DNA from: Paracoccaceae bacterium
Lineage (GTDB): Bacteria; Pseudomonadota; Alphaproteobacteria; Rhodobacterales; Rhodobacteraceae
NCBI GenBank assembly: GCA_026989055.1
Contig: JALSKC010000055.1
Location: 1-59,011 of the forward strand
Reading direction: 5' to 3'
Length of the DNA: 59,011 bases
Part shown: piece after piece, positions 38,054 through 45,611 of the stretch
How the letters are laid out: every line of letters starts with the position of its first letter
Numbering within the stretch: the stretch's first letter is position 1
The notes under the pieces: model-generated
What the model saw: the letters and a program-made list of their open reading frames with translations, nothing else
Databases searched by the model: none
Told to the model about the DNA's origin: nothing
Position numbers and translations under genes: made by a program

Positions 38054-38359
38054 TTCCTGTTCCCTTCACTTTCTGGCGAGCGGTGGAAAGCCGCGCGCCC
38101 CGCCGGTGCCGCGCGGGGCCCGGGCAGTGCGCACGGATTTCCGAAAGACGTTCGCGCGTCCGCTCTCGGTCGGTCGAGTATCAGATAGGAAGCCGGAAAG
38201 GGCACGTCAGTGAGAATGTCACAAAACGCACGATCTTTTCATTCCCTTCCGCCCGGCCTTTCCTTCCCGCGGCTTTCGCCCGCCTCCGGATTCCGCCCCC
38301 GCGCCGCCCGCAATGCCCGCCGGCACGGATGCACACGGCAGGGGGCACCCGGGCGCACC
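38054..38359. other. 306-base promoter region before the persulfide dioxygenase operon
   Basis: GC-rich spacer between the Crp/Fnr regulator gene and the dioxygenase gene, both on the minus strand. It holds no convincing gene. Its middle (about 38175-38250) is A/T-richer and contains the GTGA/TCAC dyad and -10-like element described separately. The leader from the predicted transcription start to the ATG is roughly 120 bases and GC rich, with an inverted repeat around 38095-38120 (GCGCCCCGCCGG...CCGCGCGGGGC) near the ATG. Confidence 0.6.
38182..38222 (-). promoter_or_regulatory. Predicted Crp/Fnr-type activator site and -10 element of the dioxygenase operon
   Basis: GTGAGAATGTCAC (38210-38222) is a dyad with GTGA/TCAC arms and two symmetric inner positions. 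Read on the minus strand, TATCTG (38182-38187) follows at a distance that places the dyad centre at about -41, the standard class II activation position. The adjacent regulator's recognition helix reads TAREVISRQL, with Arg at the position where Crp Arg180 reads the G of GTGA. So site and protein fit. Confidence 0.5.
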
Positions 38360-39019
38360 TCAGACGGTAACCACCAGATCGCGCAGCGCGTCCTCGTCCA
38401 GTATCTTCACCGCCCCGCGTGCCAGCTTCACCCAGCCGCGGCGCTGGAATTCCTGCAGCTGGCGCGAGATCACCTCGCGCGCGGTGCCAAGCTCGGCCGC
38501 CAGTTGCTGATGGGTGGCCTTCAGACAGCCCTCCGCATCCATCAGGTCGAGCAGCCTCTGCGCCAGCCGGATGTCTACCCGGCGAAAGGCGAGTTCGTCG
38601 ATCACGAAGAACAGATCGCGGATCCGGCGCGAGTAGCTCTTGAACACGAATTCCCGGAACTCCCGGGAGGTGGCCACGAGATCGTCGAACACCATGCGCG
38701 GGATCGCGGCGGCGCGCAGATCGGTTTCGGCGACCCCCTCGGCGGCGTGAGCGTCATAGGCCAGAAGCGTCGCCGTGCTCAGCACGCAGCTTTCGCCGGC
38801 CTGCACCCGGTAGAGCACGATCTCGCGCCCCCCTTCGGAATGCTGCTGCACCCGCACCGTGCCCTCGAGCAGCAGCAGCAGCCTGTCGGCCTGCGCGCCG
38901 GGGCCGAAGACCCGCGCCCCCTTCTTCAGGGTGACGATCCGGCTCTGTGCCGTCAGCTTCCGCTTCAACCTTTCGTCAAGCCCGTCAAGGCCCTCGAAAC
39001 GCGAGATCCAGTCCTGCAT
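38360..39019 (-). CDS. Crp/Fnr-family transcriptional regulator
   Basis: A 219-residue regulator. The cyclic-nucleotide-binding fold spans about 25-135 (KKGARVFGPGAQADRLLLLLEGTVRVQQ). No full cAMP pocket (RSA motif) and no Fnr-type cysteine cluster are visible; a single Cys lies in ESCVLSTATLLAY. A dimer helix (FVFKSYSRRIRDLFFVIDELAFRRVDIRLAQRLLDL) leads to a winged helix with THQQLAAELGTAREVISRQLQEFQRRG. The start at 39019 gives the normal domain length. It lies upstream of the dioxygenase operon on the same strand and next to soxF, so it probably responds to sulfur or redox conditions. The signal is unknown. Confidence 0.88.
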   Translation of the reverse strand: MQDWISRFEGLDGLDERLKRKLTAQSRIVTLKKGARVFGPGAQADRLLLLLEGTVRVQQHSEGGREIVLYRVQAGESCVLSTATLLAYDAHAAEGVAETDLRAAAIPRMVFDDLVATSREFREFVFKSYSRRIRDLFFVIDELAFRRVDIRLAQRLLDLMDAEGCLKATHQQLAAELGTAREVISRQLQEFQRRGWVKLARGAVKILDEDALRDLVVTV

Positions 39020-39274
39020 GCACTCTCCCCGCCATGACCGGCCGACCCGGCCGGCATGTTCCGCCGGCATGTTCTATTGCCCCGCCGGCGCGTGCGCAAT
39101 GTCGCCGGCACCCCGCGGCCACGCCGCTTGCGGCCACATGCGCGCCCGGCTGCGTGTTCCGGCTGCATATCACGGCAAGGCAGGGCGGCAAAACGGGCGG
39201 AACGGAAACGCCCCGCCGTTTCCGGCAGGGCGCGGCAGGCGGGCGGATGCTCCGCCGGTCCGGTCGCGTCGGGC

Positions 39275-40543
39275 TCAGCCGAACATGTCGGCTGCGATGC
39301 CGGCATACCAGCCGACGCTTTCCTCGTAGGTCTGCTTGCGCAGCGCCGCGTCTTCGCCGGTTTTCGAGATGAAGCCGTCGGTCTTGGCGATCTTCTCGTC
39401 GGTGGCCTCGTAGTTGGCCCCGACCTTCACGCCGTCATCGGTTGCCAGCAGCGACCAGCAGGTGTTGGAGAACCTGGCCGGGAACAGCTTGGAGTCGGTC
39501 AGCGCCGCGCGCACCGCCATGGCGCAGACCTTGGCCTGGCTGTTGGCGGAAAAGCCCGATTTCGGCATGTCGCCCTGGGCCGAGCTGTCGCCGAGCACAT
39601 GGATGTTCTCGTCAACCCGGCTGGCCATGGTATGCGGCACCACCGGCGCCCAGTTGCCGTCGTTGATGCCGGCAAGCTCCACGATGCGGCCTGCCTTCAT
39701 CGCCGGGATGACGTTGCAGACATCGACCCTGGTCACCTCGCCGTCGATCACCAGTTCCATGGCGTCGGGGCGCACCTCCACCTTGTCGCCGCCGAAGTCG
39801 GGGCCGATCCATTCGATCATCCCGTCGTAGTGGTTCGCCCAGCCCTCCTGGAACAGCGCCATCTTGGAAAACTTCGGCTTGGGGTCGGCGATGATGATCT
39901 TGGCGGTCGGGTTGTGCTGCTTGAGCAGATGGGCCACCATCGACACCCGCTCATAGGGCCCCGGCGGGCAGCGGTAGGGGTTGGGCGGGGCCACCATCGC
40001 ATAGGTGCCGCCCTGGGGCATCGCCATGATCTGCGCTTTCAGCAGTTCGGTCTGCGAGCCGGCCTTGTAGGCATGCGGCATCCTGTTCTGACTGGTCACG
40101 TCCCAGCCGGGCACCGAGCCGTCAATGAAGTCGATGCCGGGGCTGATCACCAGCCGGTCGTAGGGCAGCCGGGCCCCTCCGGCCAGCGCCACCTCCTTCT
40201 TGTCCCGGTCCACGCCCACGGCCCAGTCGTGCACCACGTTGATGCCGTATTCGGCGGCCAGCTTGCCATAGGTATGGCCGATCGAGGCCAGATCGCGGAA
40301 CCCGCCGATATAGAGGTTCGAGAAGAAGCAGGTGTAATACTTGCGGGTCGGCTCGACCAGGGTCACGTCGATCGCCCCCTTGCTGTCCTTGGCGATGTAG
40401 CGCGCCGCCGTGGCCCCGCCGGCGCCGCCGCCGATCACCACCACCCGCGGCTTGCCATGCGCCATGCCCATCACCATCGGCGCATTCAGCGTCGCCGCAG
40501 CGGCGGCGGTGCTCCCCATGAAGGTCCGTCTGTCGAGTCTCAT
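39275..40543 (-). CDS. soxF: SoxF, FAD flavoprotein (sulfide dehydrogenase type)
   Basis: Flavoprotein of the flavocytochrome c sulfide dehydrogenase group, 422 residues. A Tat signal (DRRTFMGSTAAAAA) sends it to the periplasm. RVVVIGGGAGGATAARYI (about 33-50) binds FAD. YYTCFFSN has Cys72 where FccB attaches FAD covalently. Further cysteines in NPYRCPPGPYE and NTCWSLL match the redox-active disulfide of FccB. Partner of SoxE, whose gene ends 42 bases upstream. It is the last gene of the sox run; soxG and soxH of Paracoccus are absent here. Not essential for thiosulfate oxidation in Paracoccus but speeds it. Confidence 0.95.
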   Translation of the reverse strand: MRLDRRTFMGSTAAAAATLNAPMVMGMAHGKPRVVVIGGGAGGATAARYIAKDSKGAIDVTLVEPTRKYYTCFFSNLYIGGFRDLASIGHTYGKLAAEYGINVVHDWAVGVDRDKKEVALAGGARLPYDRLVISPGIDFIDGSVPGWDVTSQNRMPHAYKAGSQTELLKAQIMAMPQGGTYAMVAPPNPYRCPPGPYERVSMVAHLLKQHNPTAKIIIADPKPKFSKMALFQEGWANHYDGMIEWIGPDFGGDKVEVRPDAMELVIDGEVTRVDVCNVIPAMKAGRIVELAGINDGNWAPVVPHTMASRVDENIHVLGDSSAQGDMPKSGFSANSQAKVCAMAVRAALTDSKLFPARFSNTCWSLLATDDGVKVGANYEATDEKIAKTDGFISKTGEDAALRKQTYEESVGWYAGIAADMFG

Positions 40544-40585
40544 GCGTTTTCCTCCCTGAAAGGCCCCTCCATCCGGGTCCGTGCC

Positions 40586-41293
40586 CTATTCGAGGCCGTT
40601 GAAATACGCGGCCAGGGCCGCGATCTCTTCGTCGCTGAGCCGGCTTGTGATCATCTGCATCACCGGGTGCGGGCGCAGCTTCCGCTTGTAGGCGTGCAGC
40701 GCGATCACGAAATCCTCTTCCGGCCAGCCGGTGATCGAGGGAATGCCCTCGTCCGAGCCGCCGGCCTGGTGGCAGGTCACGCATTCGCCGGCAAGATATT
40801 CGCCATAGGCCGGGTCGCCCCGCAGCGCCAGAACCTCGGGCGGAAGGTCCACCTCGTGCACCGCTGTCGGCTCGGCCTCGGGGATGTTCTGCGGATCGTC
40901 GGAGAACTGGCGCAGATAGGCCAGCACGTCCTCCCGGTCGTCATGTTCCTTCAGGCCGCGGAAATTCATCCGCGTCTTCGACACCAGCGCCTTGGGGTTC
41001 TCGATGTAGGCATCGAGCGTCTCGCCGTTCCAGATCAGCCCGTCATCGCCCATCCGCCTGAGCGCCTTCGAGTAGCGGAACCCGTCGATGCTTCCGGCCC
41101 GGCGCCCGAAGACGCCGTTCAGATGCGGACCGACCTTGTTCTTCGCGCCCTCACCCACCGCGTGGCAGGAGGCACATTTCCGGAAGATCTCCGCCCCGCG
41201 CTCGGGGTCGCCCACATACGCTGCCAAGGCCGCGCCCGCTCCGGAAAGCGCGCCGAAGGCCAAGCCCAACATTGCCGTGACAGGAACCTTCAT
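40586..41293 (-). CDS. soxE: SoxE, dihaem c-type cytochrome
   Basis: Electron acceptor partner of SoxF, 235 residues. A Sec signal (1-25) is followed by two haem c sites, CASCH (40-44) and CVTCH (171-175). The first domain is a class I cytochrome c like c550/c2 (GPHLNGVFGRRAGS, MNFRGLK as the Met ligand region). The second resembles the cytochrome subunit of sulfide dehydrogenase (GIPSITGWPEEDFVIALHAYKRKLRPHPVMQMI). Starts at the ATG at 41293. The upstream reading lacks a signal. An A/T-rich dyad precedes it. Confidence 0.92.
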   Translation of the reverse strand: MKVPVTAMLGLAFGALSGAGAALAAYVGDPERGAEIFRKCASCHAVGEGAKNKVGPHLNGVFGRRAGSIDGFRYSKALRRMGDDGLIWNGETLDAYIENPKALVSKTRMNFRGLKEHDDREDVLAYLRQFSDDPQNIPEAEPTAVHEVDLPPEVLALRGDPAYGEYLAGECVTCHQAGGSDEGIPSITGWPEEDFVIALHAYKRKLRPHPVMQMITSRLSDEEIAALAAYFNGLE

Positions 41294-41339
41294 GCGGGCA
41301 TCCTTGCAGGGGCGGCCCGAAAAAACAAGCCAAAAGGAT

Positions 41340-41361
41340 AAGAAAATTCGAATATTTTCTT
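41340..41361. promoter_or_regulatory. A/T-rich dyad between soxD and soxE
   Basis: AAGAAAAT (41340-41347) and ATTTTCTT (41354-41361) are perfect inverted arms around TCGAAT, with the inner ATTCGAAT also symmetric. It stands 47 bases before the soxE ATG in a 176-base gap that is much A/T-richer than its surroundings. It may be an internal promoter/operator for soxEF or a weak terminator of the soxD message. Its ATTC/GAAT halves recall the site in front of soxX. Confidence 0.55.
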
Positions 41362-41469
41362 GCATTGCCCTCCTGCTTGCAACGATCCGTCCAGCAACGC
41401 GGAAAGCCGAAGGAATCCGGATTTTCCGCGCTCCCGCCGGGGCAACCCGCCGCCGGAGAAATCGCACTG

Positions 41470-42291
41470 TCAGTTTTCCGGCGTCACCTCCGAAATCCCT
41501 CGTGAAACCACGCCGACCTCCTCCCGGCAGTCCGCCATGCAGGGCGGTGCGGAAAAGGCGGGAAGCTCGCTCCGGGCACGGTCGTCGGGGAAAAATCCGG
41601 CCTCGTTGGGCAGGCGAATCGCGGTGAAATTTTCCCGCGACAGGGTAAAGTCCTCGTCCACGAGGTCGTTGAGATAGAGCAGGTAGGCCACCAGCGCATA
41701 GACCTCGTCATCGCTGTAGCTCTGGGCGTCGCCAAAGGGCTTGGCCCGGCGCACGAAGTCGAAGATGGTCGAGAGATACGGCACAAACGAGCCGATCGAC
41801 TTGACCGGGCGGCCGATCTCGGTGGTCAGCGTCCCCTCGCCCCCCGCGAGCGCCGGGTAAAGCCCCAGGCCTTCGCCGAAATCGCCGTGGCAGGCGGCGC
41901 AGACCTCGTTGAACAGCGCTTCGCCCTCGGCGACGCTGCCGGCGCCGGGCGGCAGGCCCTGCCCGTCCGGGCGCACGTCGATATCCCAGGCGGCGATCTC
42001 GGCCGGGGTGGCGGGGCGGCCAAGGCCCAGGGGTTCGGACGCCGCCGGCGTGGCCGACAGGATGGCGAGGGCGGTGAGGGCGGCGGCCGCGATCGCCGCA
42101 ACGCGCGCGGCGGACGCGGCGGACGCGGCGGACGCGACGCGCAGGCAGCCGTGCACCTGCCGCAGCACCCGGCCCGGGACCGCGCGCCGCCGGCCCCACG
42201 CCCGGCGCACCGAGCGGCCCCACGCCCGGCCCCACGCCCGGCCCCACGCACCGGGGCGGCCGCGCGGCGCCCTTTCAGCCGACCTCGACAT
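41470..42291 (-). CDS. soxD: SoxD cytochrome subunit of sulfane dehydrogenase, one-haem short form
   Basis: Electron-accepting partner of SoxC, 273 residues. Only one haem site is present (CAACH, 131-135), followed by GLYPALAGGEGTL, the SFVPYLSTIFDFVRRAKPFGDAQSYSDDEVYALVAYLL helix region and a terminal PPCMADC pair. Paracoccus SoxD carries a second haem domain after this point. Here TGA follows VTPEN, where that linker would begin. The ATG at 42291 has a strong GGAGGTGA site and overlaps soxC by 17 bases, so the start is firm. As a result the protein begins with about 65 residues of Arg-rich, repetitive sequence (GRAWGRAWGR) before the signal-peptide hydrophobic core (about 64-82). Confidence 0.9.
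   Translation of the reverse strand: MSRSAERAPRGRPGAWGRAWGRAWGRSVRRAWGRRRAVPGRVLRQVHGCLRVASAASAASAARVAAIAAAALTALAILSATPAASEPLGLGRPATPAEIAAWDIDVRPDGQGLPPGAGSVAEGEALFNEVCAACHGDFGEGLGLYPALAGGEGTLTTEIGRPVKSIGSFVPYLSTIFDFVRRAKPFGDAQSYSDDEVYALVAYLLYLNDLVDEDFTLSRENFTAIRLPNEAGFFPDDRARSELPAFSAPPCMADCREEVGVVSRGISEVTPEN
42107..42133 (-). repeat. Three tandem GCGGCGGAC nonamers inside soxD
   Basis: The nonamer is repeated three times without mismatch and encodes an Ala-Ser-Ala-Ala-Ser-Ala run just before the signal-peptide core of SoxD. In frame, so copy-number change would only alter leader length. Confidence 0.85.
42215..42250 (-). repeat. Three tandem CGGCCCCACGCC dodecamers inside soxD
   Basis: The 12-base unit occurs at 42215, 42227 and 42239 (last base changed) with a further partial copy at 42191. 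It encodes the repeating Gly-Arg-Ala-Trp tetrapeptide of the SoxD N-terminus. The array lies immediately after the soxC stop. Confidence 0.85.
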
Positions 42292-43540
42292 TGGTCACCT
42301 CCCCGGCCTCGTTCACCTCCCAGGTCTGTATCCCGTTGTTGTGATAGACCGAATTCAGCCCCCGCAGCGCGCGCAGCGCATCCTTGGTGGGCTGGACGTA
42401 GCCGGTGCTGTCGATGCAGCGGCTCTGCAGCAAGAGCGGCTTGCCGTTCCAGCGAAAGTCGAAGTGGAACCGGTGCAGCGCCTTGTCGAGGCTCGGCCCC
42501 GACAGCCGCGCCGGGTGCCAGTTGACGCCGCCGTCCAGCGACACGTCCACCCGCGCGATGCGCCCGCGCCCGGACCAGGCCAGCCCGGTGATCACCATCG
42601 GGCCGGGGCCATGGGTGATCGGCGCTTCGGGCGCGGGCGAGGTGATCACCGATTTCGCGTCCATCTCGAAGGTGAAGCGGCGCGCGCGGCCGTCGCCCAG
42701 CAGGTCGGTGTAGCGGCTGGCCTCTTCGCGCAGGTGCCAGGGCCTGTCGCCCAGCTCCAGCCGGCGCAGCCATTTCACCCACATCGAGCCTTCGAACCCC
42801 GGCACCACGAGCCGCAGCGGGTAGCCCTGTTCCTCGCGCAGCCGTTCGCCGTTCATGGCAAAGGCCACGAGGCAGTCGTCCAGCGCCTTTTCCAGCGGGA
42901 TCGAGCGCGCCATCTTCACCGCATCCGCGCCCTCGGCCAGCACCCATTTCGCGCCCGGCCGCACCCCGGCTTCCTCCAGCAGCAGCCGCAGCGGCACGCC
43001 GGTATACATCACGTTGTGGATCATGCCGTGGGTGAACTGCACCGCGTTCATCTGCGCACCCTTCCATTCCATCCCCGAATTGGCGGCGCATTCCAGGAAA
43101 TGGATCCGGTCGCGGCGCGGGAAGCGCAGGATGTCGGCCATGGTGAAGACCAGCGGGCGCTCGACCAGCCCGTGGATCATCAGCCGGTGGGCGGCGGGAT
43201 CGATCTCGGCAATGCCGGCGTGGTGGCGTTCGAAGCACAGCCCGTTGGGGGTGATGGTGCCGTTGAGCGCGGCCAGCGGGGTGAAATTGACCGAGGAAAT
43301 CGCATCCGCGGTCAGCCATTCGATGTTGCGCTTGATCACATGGGATTCATGGGGCGAGGGCAGACCGTAGGGGCGCGCGTCCACCCCCTCGCCGCGGGCG
43401 ATCATCCAGGGCTGCAGCGCGGTGATCGCCGGATCGTCGGCCCGCACCGGCCTGCCGGCCAGCGTGGCGCTTCCGGCAACCGCGGCCCCCTTGAGGAAGG
43501 CGCGGCGCGAGGGGGGACGGCTGTCATCCCGATCCGTCAT
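42275..43540 (-). CDS. soxC: SoxC, molybdenum subunit of sulfane dehydrogenase
   Basis: Oxidises SoxY-bound sulfane sulfur to the sulfone level in the periplasm, with SoxD as electron acceptor. The 421 residues comprise a Tat signal SRRAFLKGAAVAG (11-23), the sulfite-oxidase-type Moco domain with the molybdenum ligand in HFLECAANSGMEWKG (Cys151), and a Mo-co dimerisation domain ending near the C-terminus (RIARVDVSLDGGVNW, DSTGYVQP). The start at 43540 places the twin arginines properly. The frame stays open to 43648 but the extra N-terminus has no support. It follows soxB after a gap with twin hairpins. Confidence 0.95.
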   Translation of the reverse strand: MTDRDDSRPPSRRAFLKGAAVAGSATLAGRPVRADDPAITALQPWMIARGEGVDARPYGLPSPHESHVIKRNIEWLTADAISSVNFTPLAALNGTITPNGLCFERHHAGIAEIDPAAHRLMIHGLVERPLVFTMADILRFPRRDRIHFLECAANSGMEWKGAQMNAVQFTHGMIHNVMYTGVPLRLLLEEAGVRPGAKWVLAEGADAVKMARSIPLEKALDDCLVAFAMNGERLREEQGYPLRLVVPGFEGSMWVKWLRRLELGDRPWHLREEASRYTDLLGDGRARRFTFEMDAKSVITSPAPEAPITHGPGPMVITGLAWSGRGRIARVDVSLDGGVNWHPARLSGPSLDKALHRFHFDFRWNGKPLLLQSRCIDSTGYVQPTKDALRALRGLNSVYHNNGIQTWEVNEAGEVTNVEVG

Positions 43541-43707
43541 GGCCTGCCGATCCTGTCCCGAGGGCCGCGCCCGACCGCGGGAGGATGCGAAGCGCCCGCC
43601 CGTGGGGGCGGTCGGGCGCTGCCCGGCGGTGCCGCCGGGCGATGCCATCCTGCCTGTCGTCGCTGTCGGTCATCGCTGTCCTTTCCCAAAGCTCCGGGTC
43701 CGGGCGC

Positions 43708-43732
43708 GCAAGCGTTTTTCGAAAACGCTTGC
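43708..43732. terminator. Hairpin 1 of a twin structure between soxB and soxC
   Basis: GCAAGCGTTTT and AAAACGCTTGC pair over eleven bases around a TCG loop. On the transcribed (minus) strand this is the second structure met by RNA polymerase after soxB. It shares two bases with hairpin 2, so both cannot form at full length. No T-run follows on the minus strand, so it is more likely an RNA-processing or attenuation element than a full stop. Confidence 0.8.
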
Positions 43733-43756
43733 CAAGGCTTTTGCAAAAGCCTTGGC
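43731..43756. terminator. Hairpin 2 of a twin structure between soxB and soxC
   Basis: A perfect 26-base palindrome (arms GCCAAGGCTTTTG and CAAAAGCCTTGGC) begins 14 bases after the soxB stop codon on the transcribed strand. With hairpin 1 it forms a compact double structure in the 229-base soxB-soxC gap. Similar CTTTTGCAAAAG-type palindromes are frequent between genes in Rhodobacterales, as I recall. Confidence 0.8.
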
Positions 43757-43769
43757 CCCGGCCCCGCCG

Positions 43770-45464
43770 TCAGGCCCCGACCACCTTGACCGAGGTGTTC
43801 GGCTCGACGCTGACGGTGCCCTTGCGGCGGATGTAGCTTTCCACCACGTCCCAGATCGCCGGCCCTTCGGTGCCCTGGTTTACCGAGGCCCAGCCGGCCA
43901 CCACATAGGTTTTCGCCGGATCGATCCGTTCGCCGGTCCTGAGCAGGGTCATGTCGGAAATCCGTTCGCCCTGCGGCTTGTTGATGTCGATGGTATAGCC
44001 CATGCCCCCGACCCGCACCATGTCGCCGCCCTGCTGGTAATAGGGATCCGGGTTGAACAGGTTGTCGGCCACGTCTTCCAGGATCAGCGTCAGCATCTCG
44101 CCGGTCATCTCGGTGCGGTAGGCGGCCGGGTAGCTCATCGCGGTGGCGTTGAAGATGTCCTCGCGGGTGATCTCGCTGTCGGGCAGCACCGAGGCCCCCC
44201 AGCGGAAGCCGGGCGAGAGCGCGATGTCGGCCTCGCGCTCTTCCAGCAGCGCGTTGCAGATCAGGTCGTCCCAGGTGCCGTTGAAGTTGCCGCGCCGATA
44301 CAGCAGAGACGAGGTCCGGCCGATCACCTCGCCCATCTCGGCCGCAAACGGGGCGCGTTCCTTCCTCACCAGCGCCGCCATTTCGGGATCCGGCGCGATC
44401 ACGTCGGCAAACAGCGGGATCAGCTTGTGGCGGATGCCCTTCATCTCGCCGTCGCGGATGTCCAGATCGATGCGGGAAATGAACTTGCCGTGGCTGCCCG
44501 AGGCGATCAGGAAGGTGTTGTTCACCTGCACCGGCTCGGGCAGCGCGTCGTGGGTGTGGCCGGTCAGGATCACGTCGATGCCGTCCACCCGGGCGGCCAG
44601 CTTGCGGTCCACGTCGAAACCGTTATGCGACAGCAGCACCACGCAGTCGGCGCCGGCCGCGCGCACTTCGGCCACCACCTCGGCCATGCGTTCCTGGCGG
44701 ATGCCGAAGCTCAGCCCCGGGAACATCCAGCCCGGGTTGGCCACCGGCATGTAGGGAAAGGCCTGGCCGATCACCGCCACCCTGGCCCCGCCGCGTTCGA
44801 ACATCCGGTAGGGCTCGTAGGCCGGCTCGTCCCATTCCTTGTCGAAGATGTTGGCGCCCAGGAAGGGGAAGTCCAGTTCGTTGTCGACGATCTCGGTGAC
44901 CCGGTCGATGCCGAGCGTGAACTCCCAGTGCGCGGTCATCGCATCGACCCCGAGCGCGTTCATCACCCGCACCATGTCGGCGCCCCCGGTTTTCAGCGCG
45001 CTGTAGCTGCCCTGCCAGGTGTCGCCGCCATCGAGCACGATCGCCCCGGGCCGCTCGGCGCGGATCGCCTTGATCGCGGTGGCGGCCCGGTCCACCCCGC
45101 CGATGCGCCCGTAGGCGCGCGCCAGCGCGGTGAAATCGTCCCAGGTCAGCGCGTAATGCAGCGGCGAGCCGTCCTCGATCCCGTACATCCGGCGATACTC
45201 GGCCCCGGTGACATGCGGCACCAGCCCCTTCTGCGCGCCGACACCGAGGTTGATTTCCGGTTCGCGGAAATAGACCGGCTTCAGCTGCGCGTGCATGTCG
45301 GTGACATGGAGCAGCGTGACATTGCCGAATGTGTCGAATTCCAGCAGCTGTTCCTGGGTCAGCGCCTGGCGCGCCGCCAGCCGCGCCCAGTTGCCGAACC
45401 CGGACGCCCCGGCAATGGCCGAGGCCGCCATCGCCGCCTGCAGGAAGTCACGCCGAGAAACCAT
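43770..45464 (-). CDS. soxB: SoxB, S-sulfosulfanyl-L-cysteine sulfohydrolase
   Basis: Di-manganese enzyme of the 5'-nucleotidase superfamily that hydrolyses the sulfonate from SoxY-bound thiosulfate. The 564 residues include a Tat signal VSRRDFLQAAMAASA (2-16), metal-binding VTDMHAQLKP (Asp56, His58), LDGGDTWQGS, AHWEFTLG with the catalytic His region, LLSHNGFDVD, and GHTHDALPEP. The C-terminal nucleotidase domain (about 360-560) is complete. Length and domains agree with Paracoccus SoxB. 147 bases separate it from soxA. Confidence 0.97.
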   Translation of the reverse strand: MVSRRDFLQAAMAASAIAGASGFGNWARLAARQALTQEQLLEFDTFGNVTLLHVTDMHAQLKPVYFREPEINLGVGAQKGLVPHVTGAEYRRMYGIEDGSPLHYALTWDDFTALARAYGRIGGVDRAATAIKAIRAERPGAIVLDGGDTWQGSYSALKTGGADMVRVMNALGVDAMTAHWEFTLGIDRVTEIVDNELDFPFLGANIFDKEWDEPAYEPYRMFERGGARVAVIGQAFPYMPVANPGWMFPGLSFGIRQERMAEVVAEVRAAGADCVVLLSHNGFDVDRKLAARVDGIDVILTGHTHDALPEPVQVNNTFLIASGSHGKFISRIDLDIRDGEMKGIRHKLIPLFADVIAPDPEMAALVRKERAPFAAEMGEVIGRTSSLLYRRGNFNGTWDDLICNALLEEREADIALSPGFRWGASVLPDSEITREDIFNATAMSYPAAYRTEMTGEMLTLILEDVADNLFNPDPYYQQGGDMVRVGGMGYTIDINKPQGERISDMTLLRTGERIDPAKTYVVAGWASVNQGTEGPAIWDVVESYIRRKGTVSVEPNTSVKVVGA

Positions 45465-45611
45465 CGCACATACCCCGCTCGCAGATGCTCCGCCTCGCGG
45501 CCCGAAGGCCGCCCTTCCGAAGGATGCGCTGCCCGATGCCGCTACCGGCGGCGGACCACCGCGGCAGCGACTTGGCCGGAGGCGACCCGCGGACGCCTTC
45601 GCCGCCGGTCG

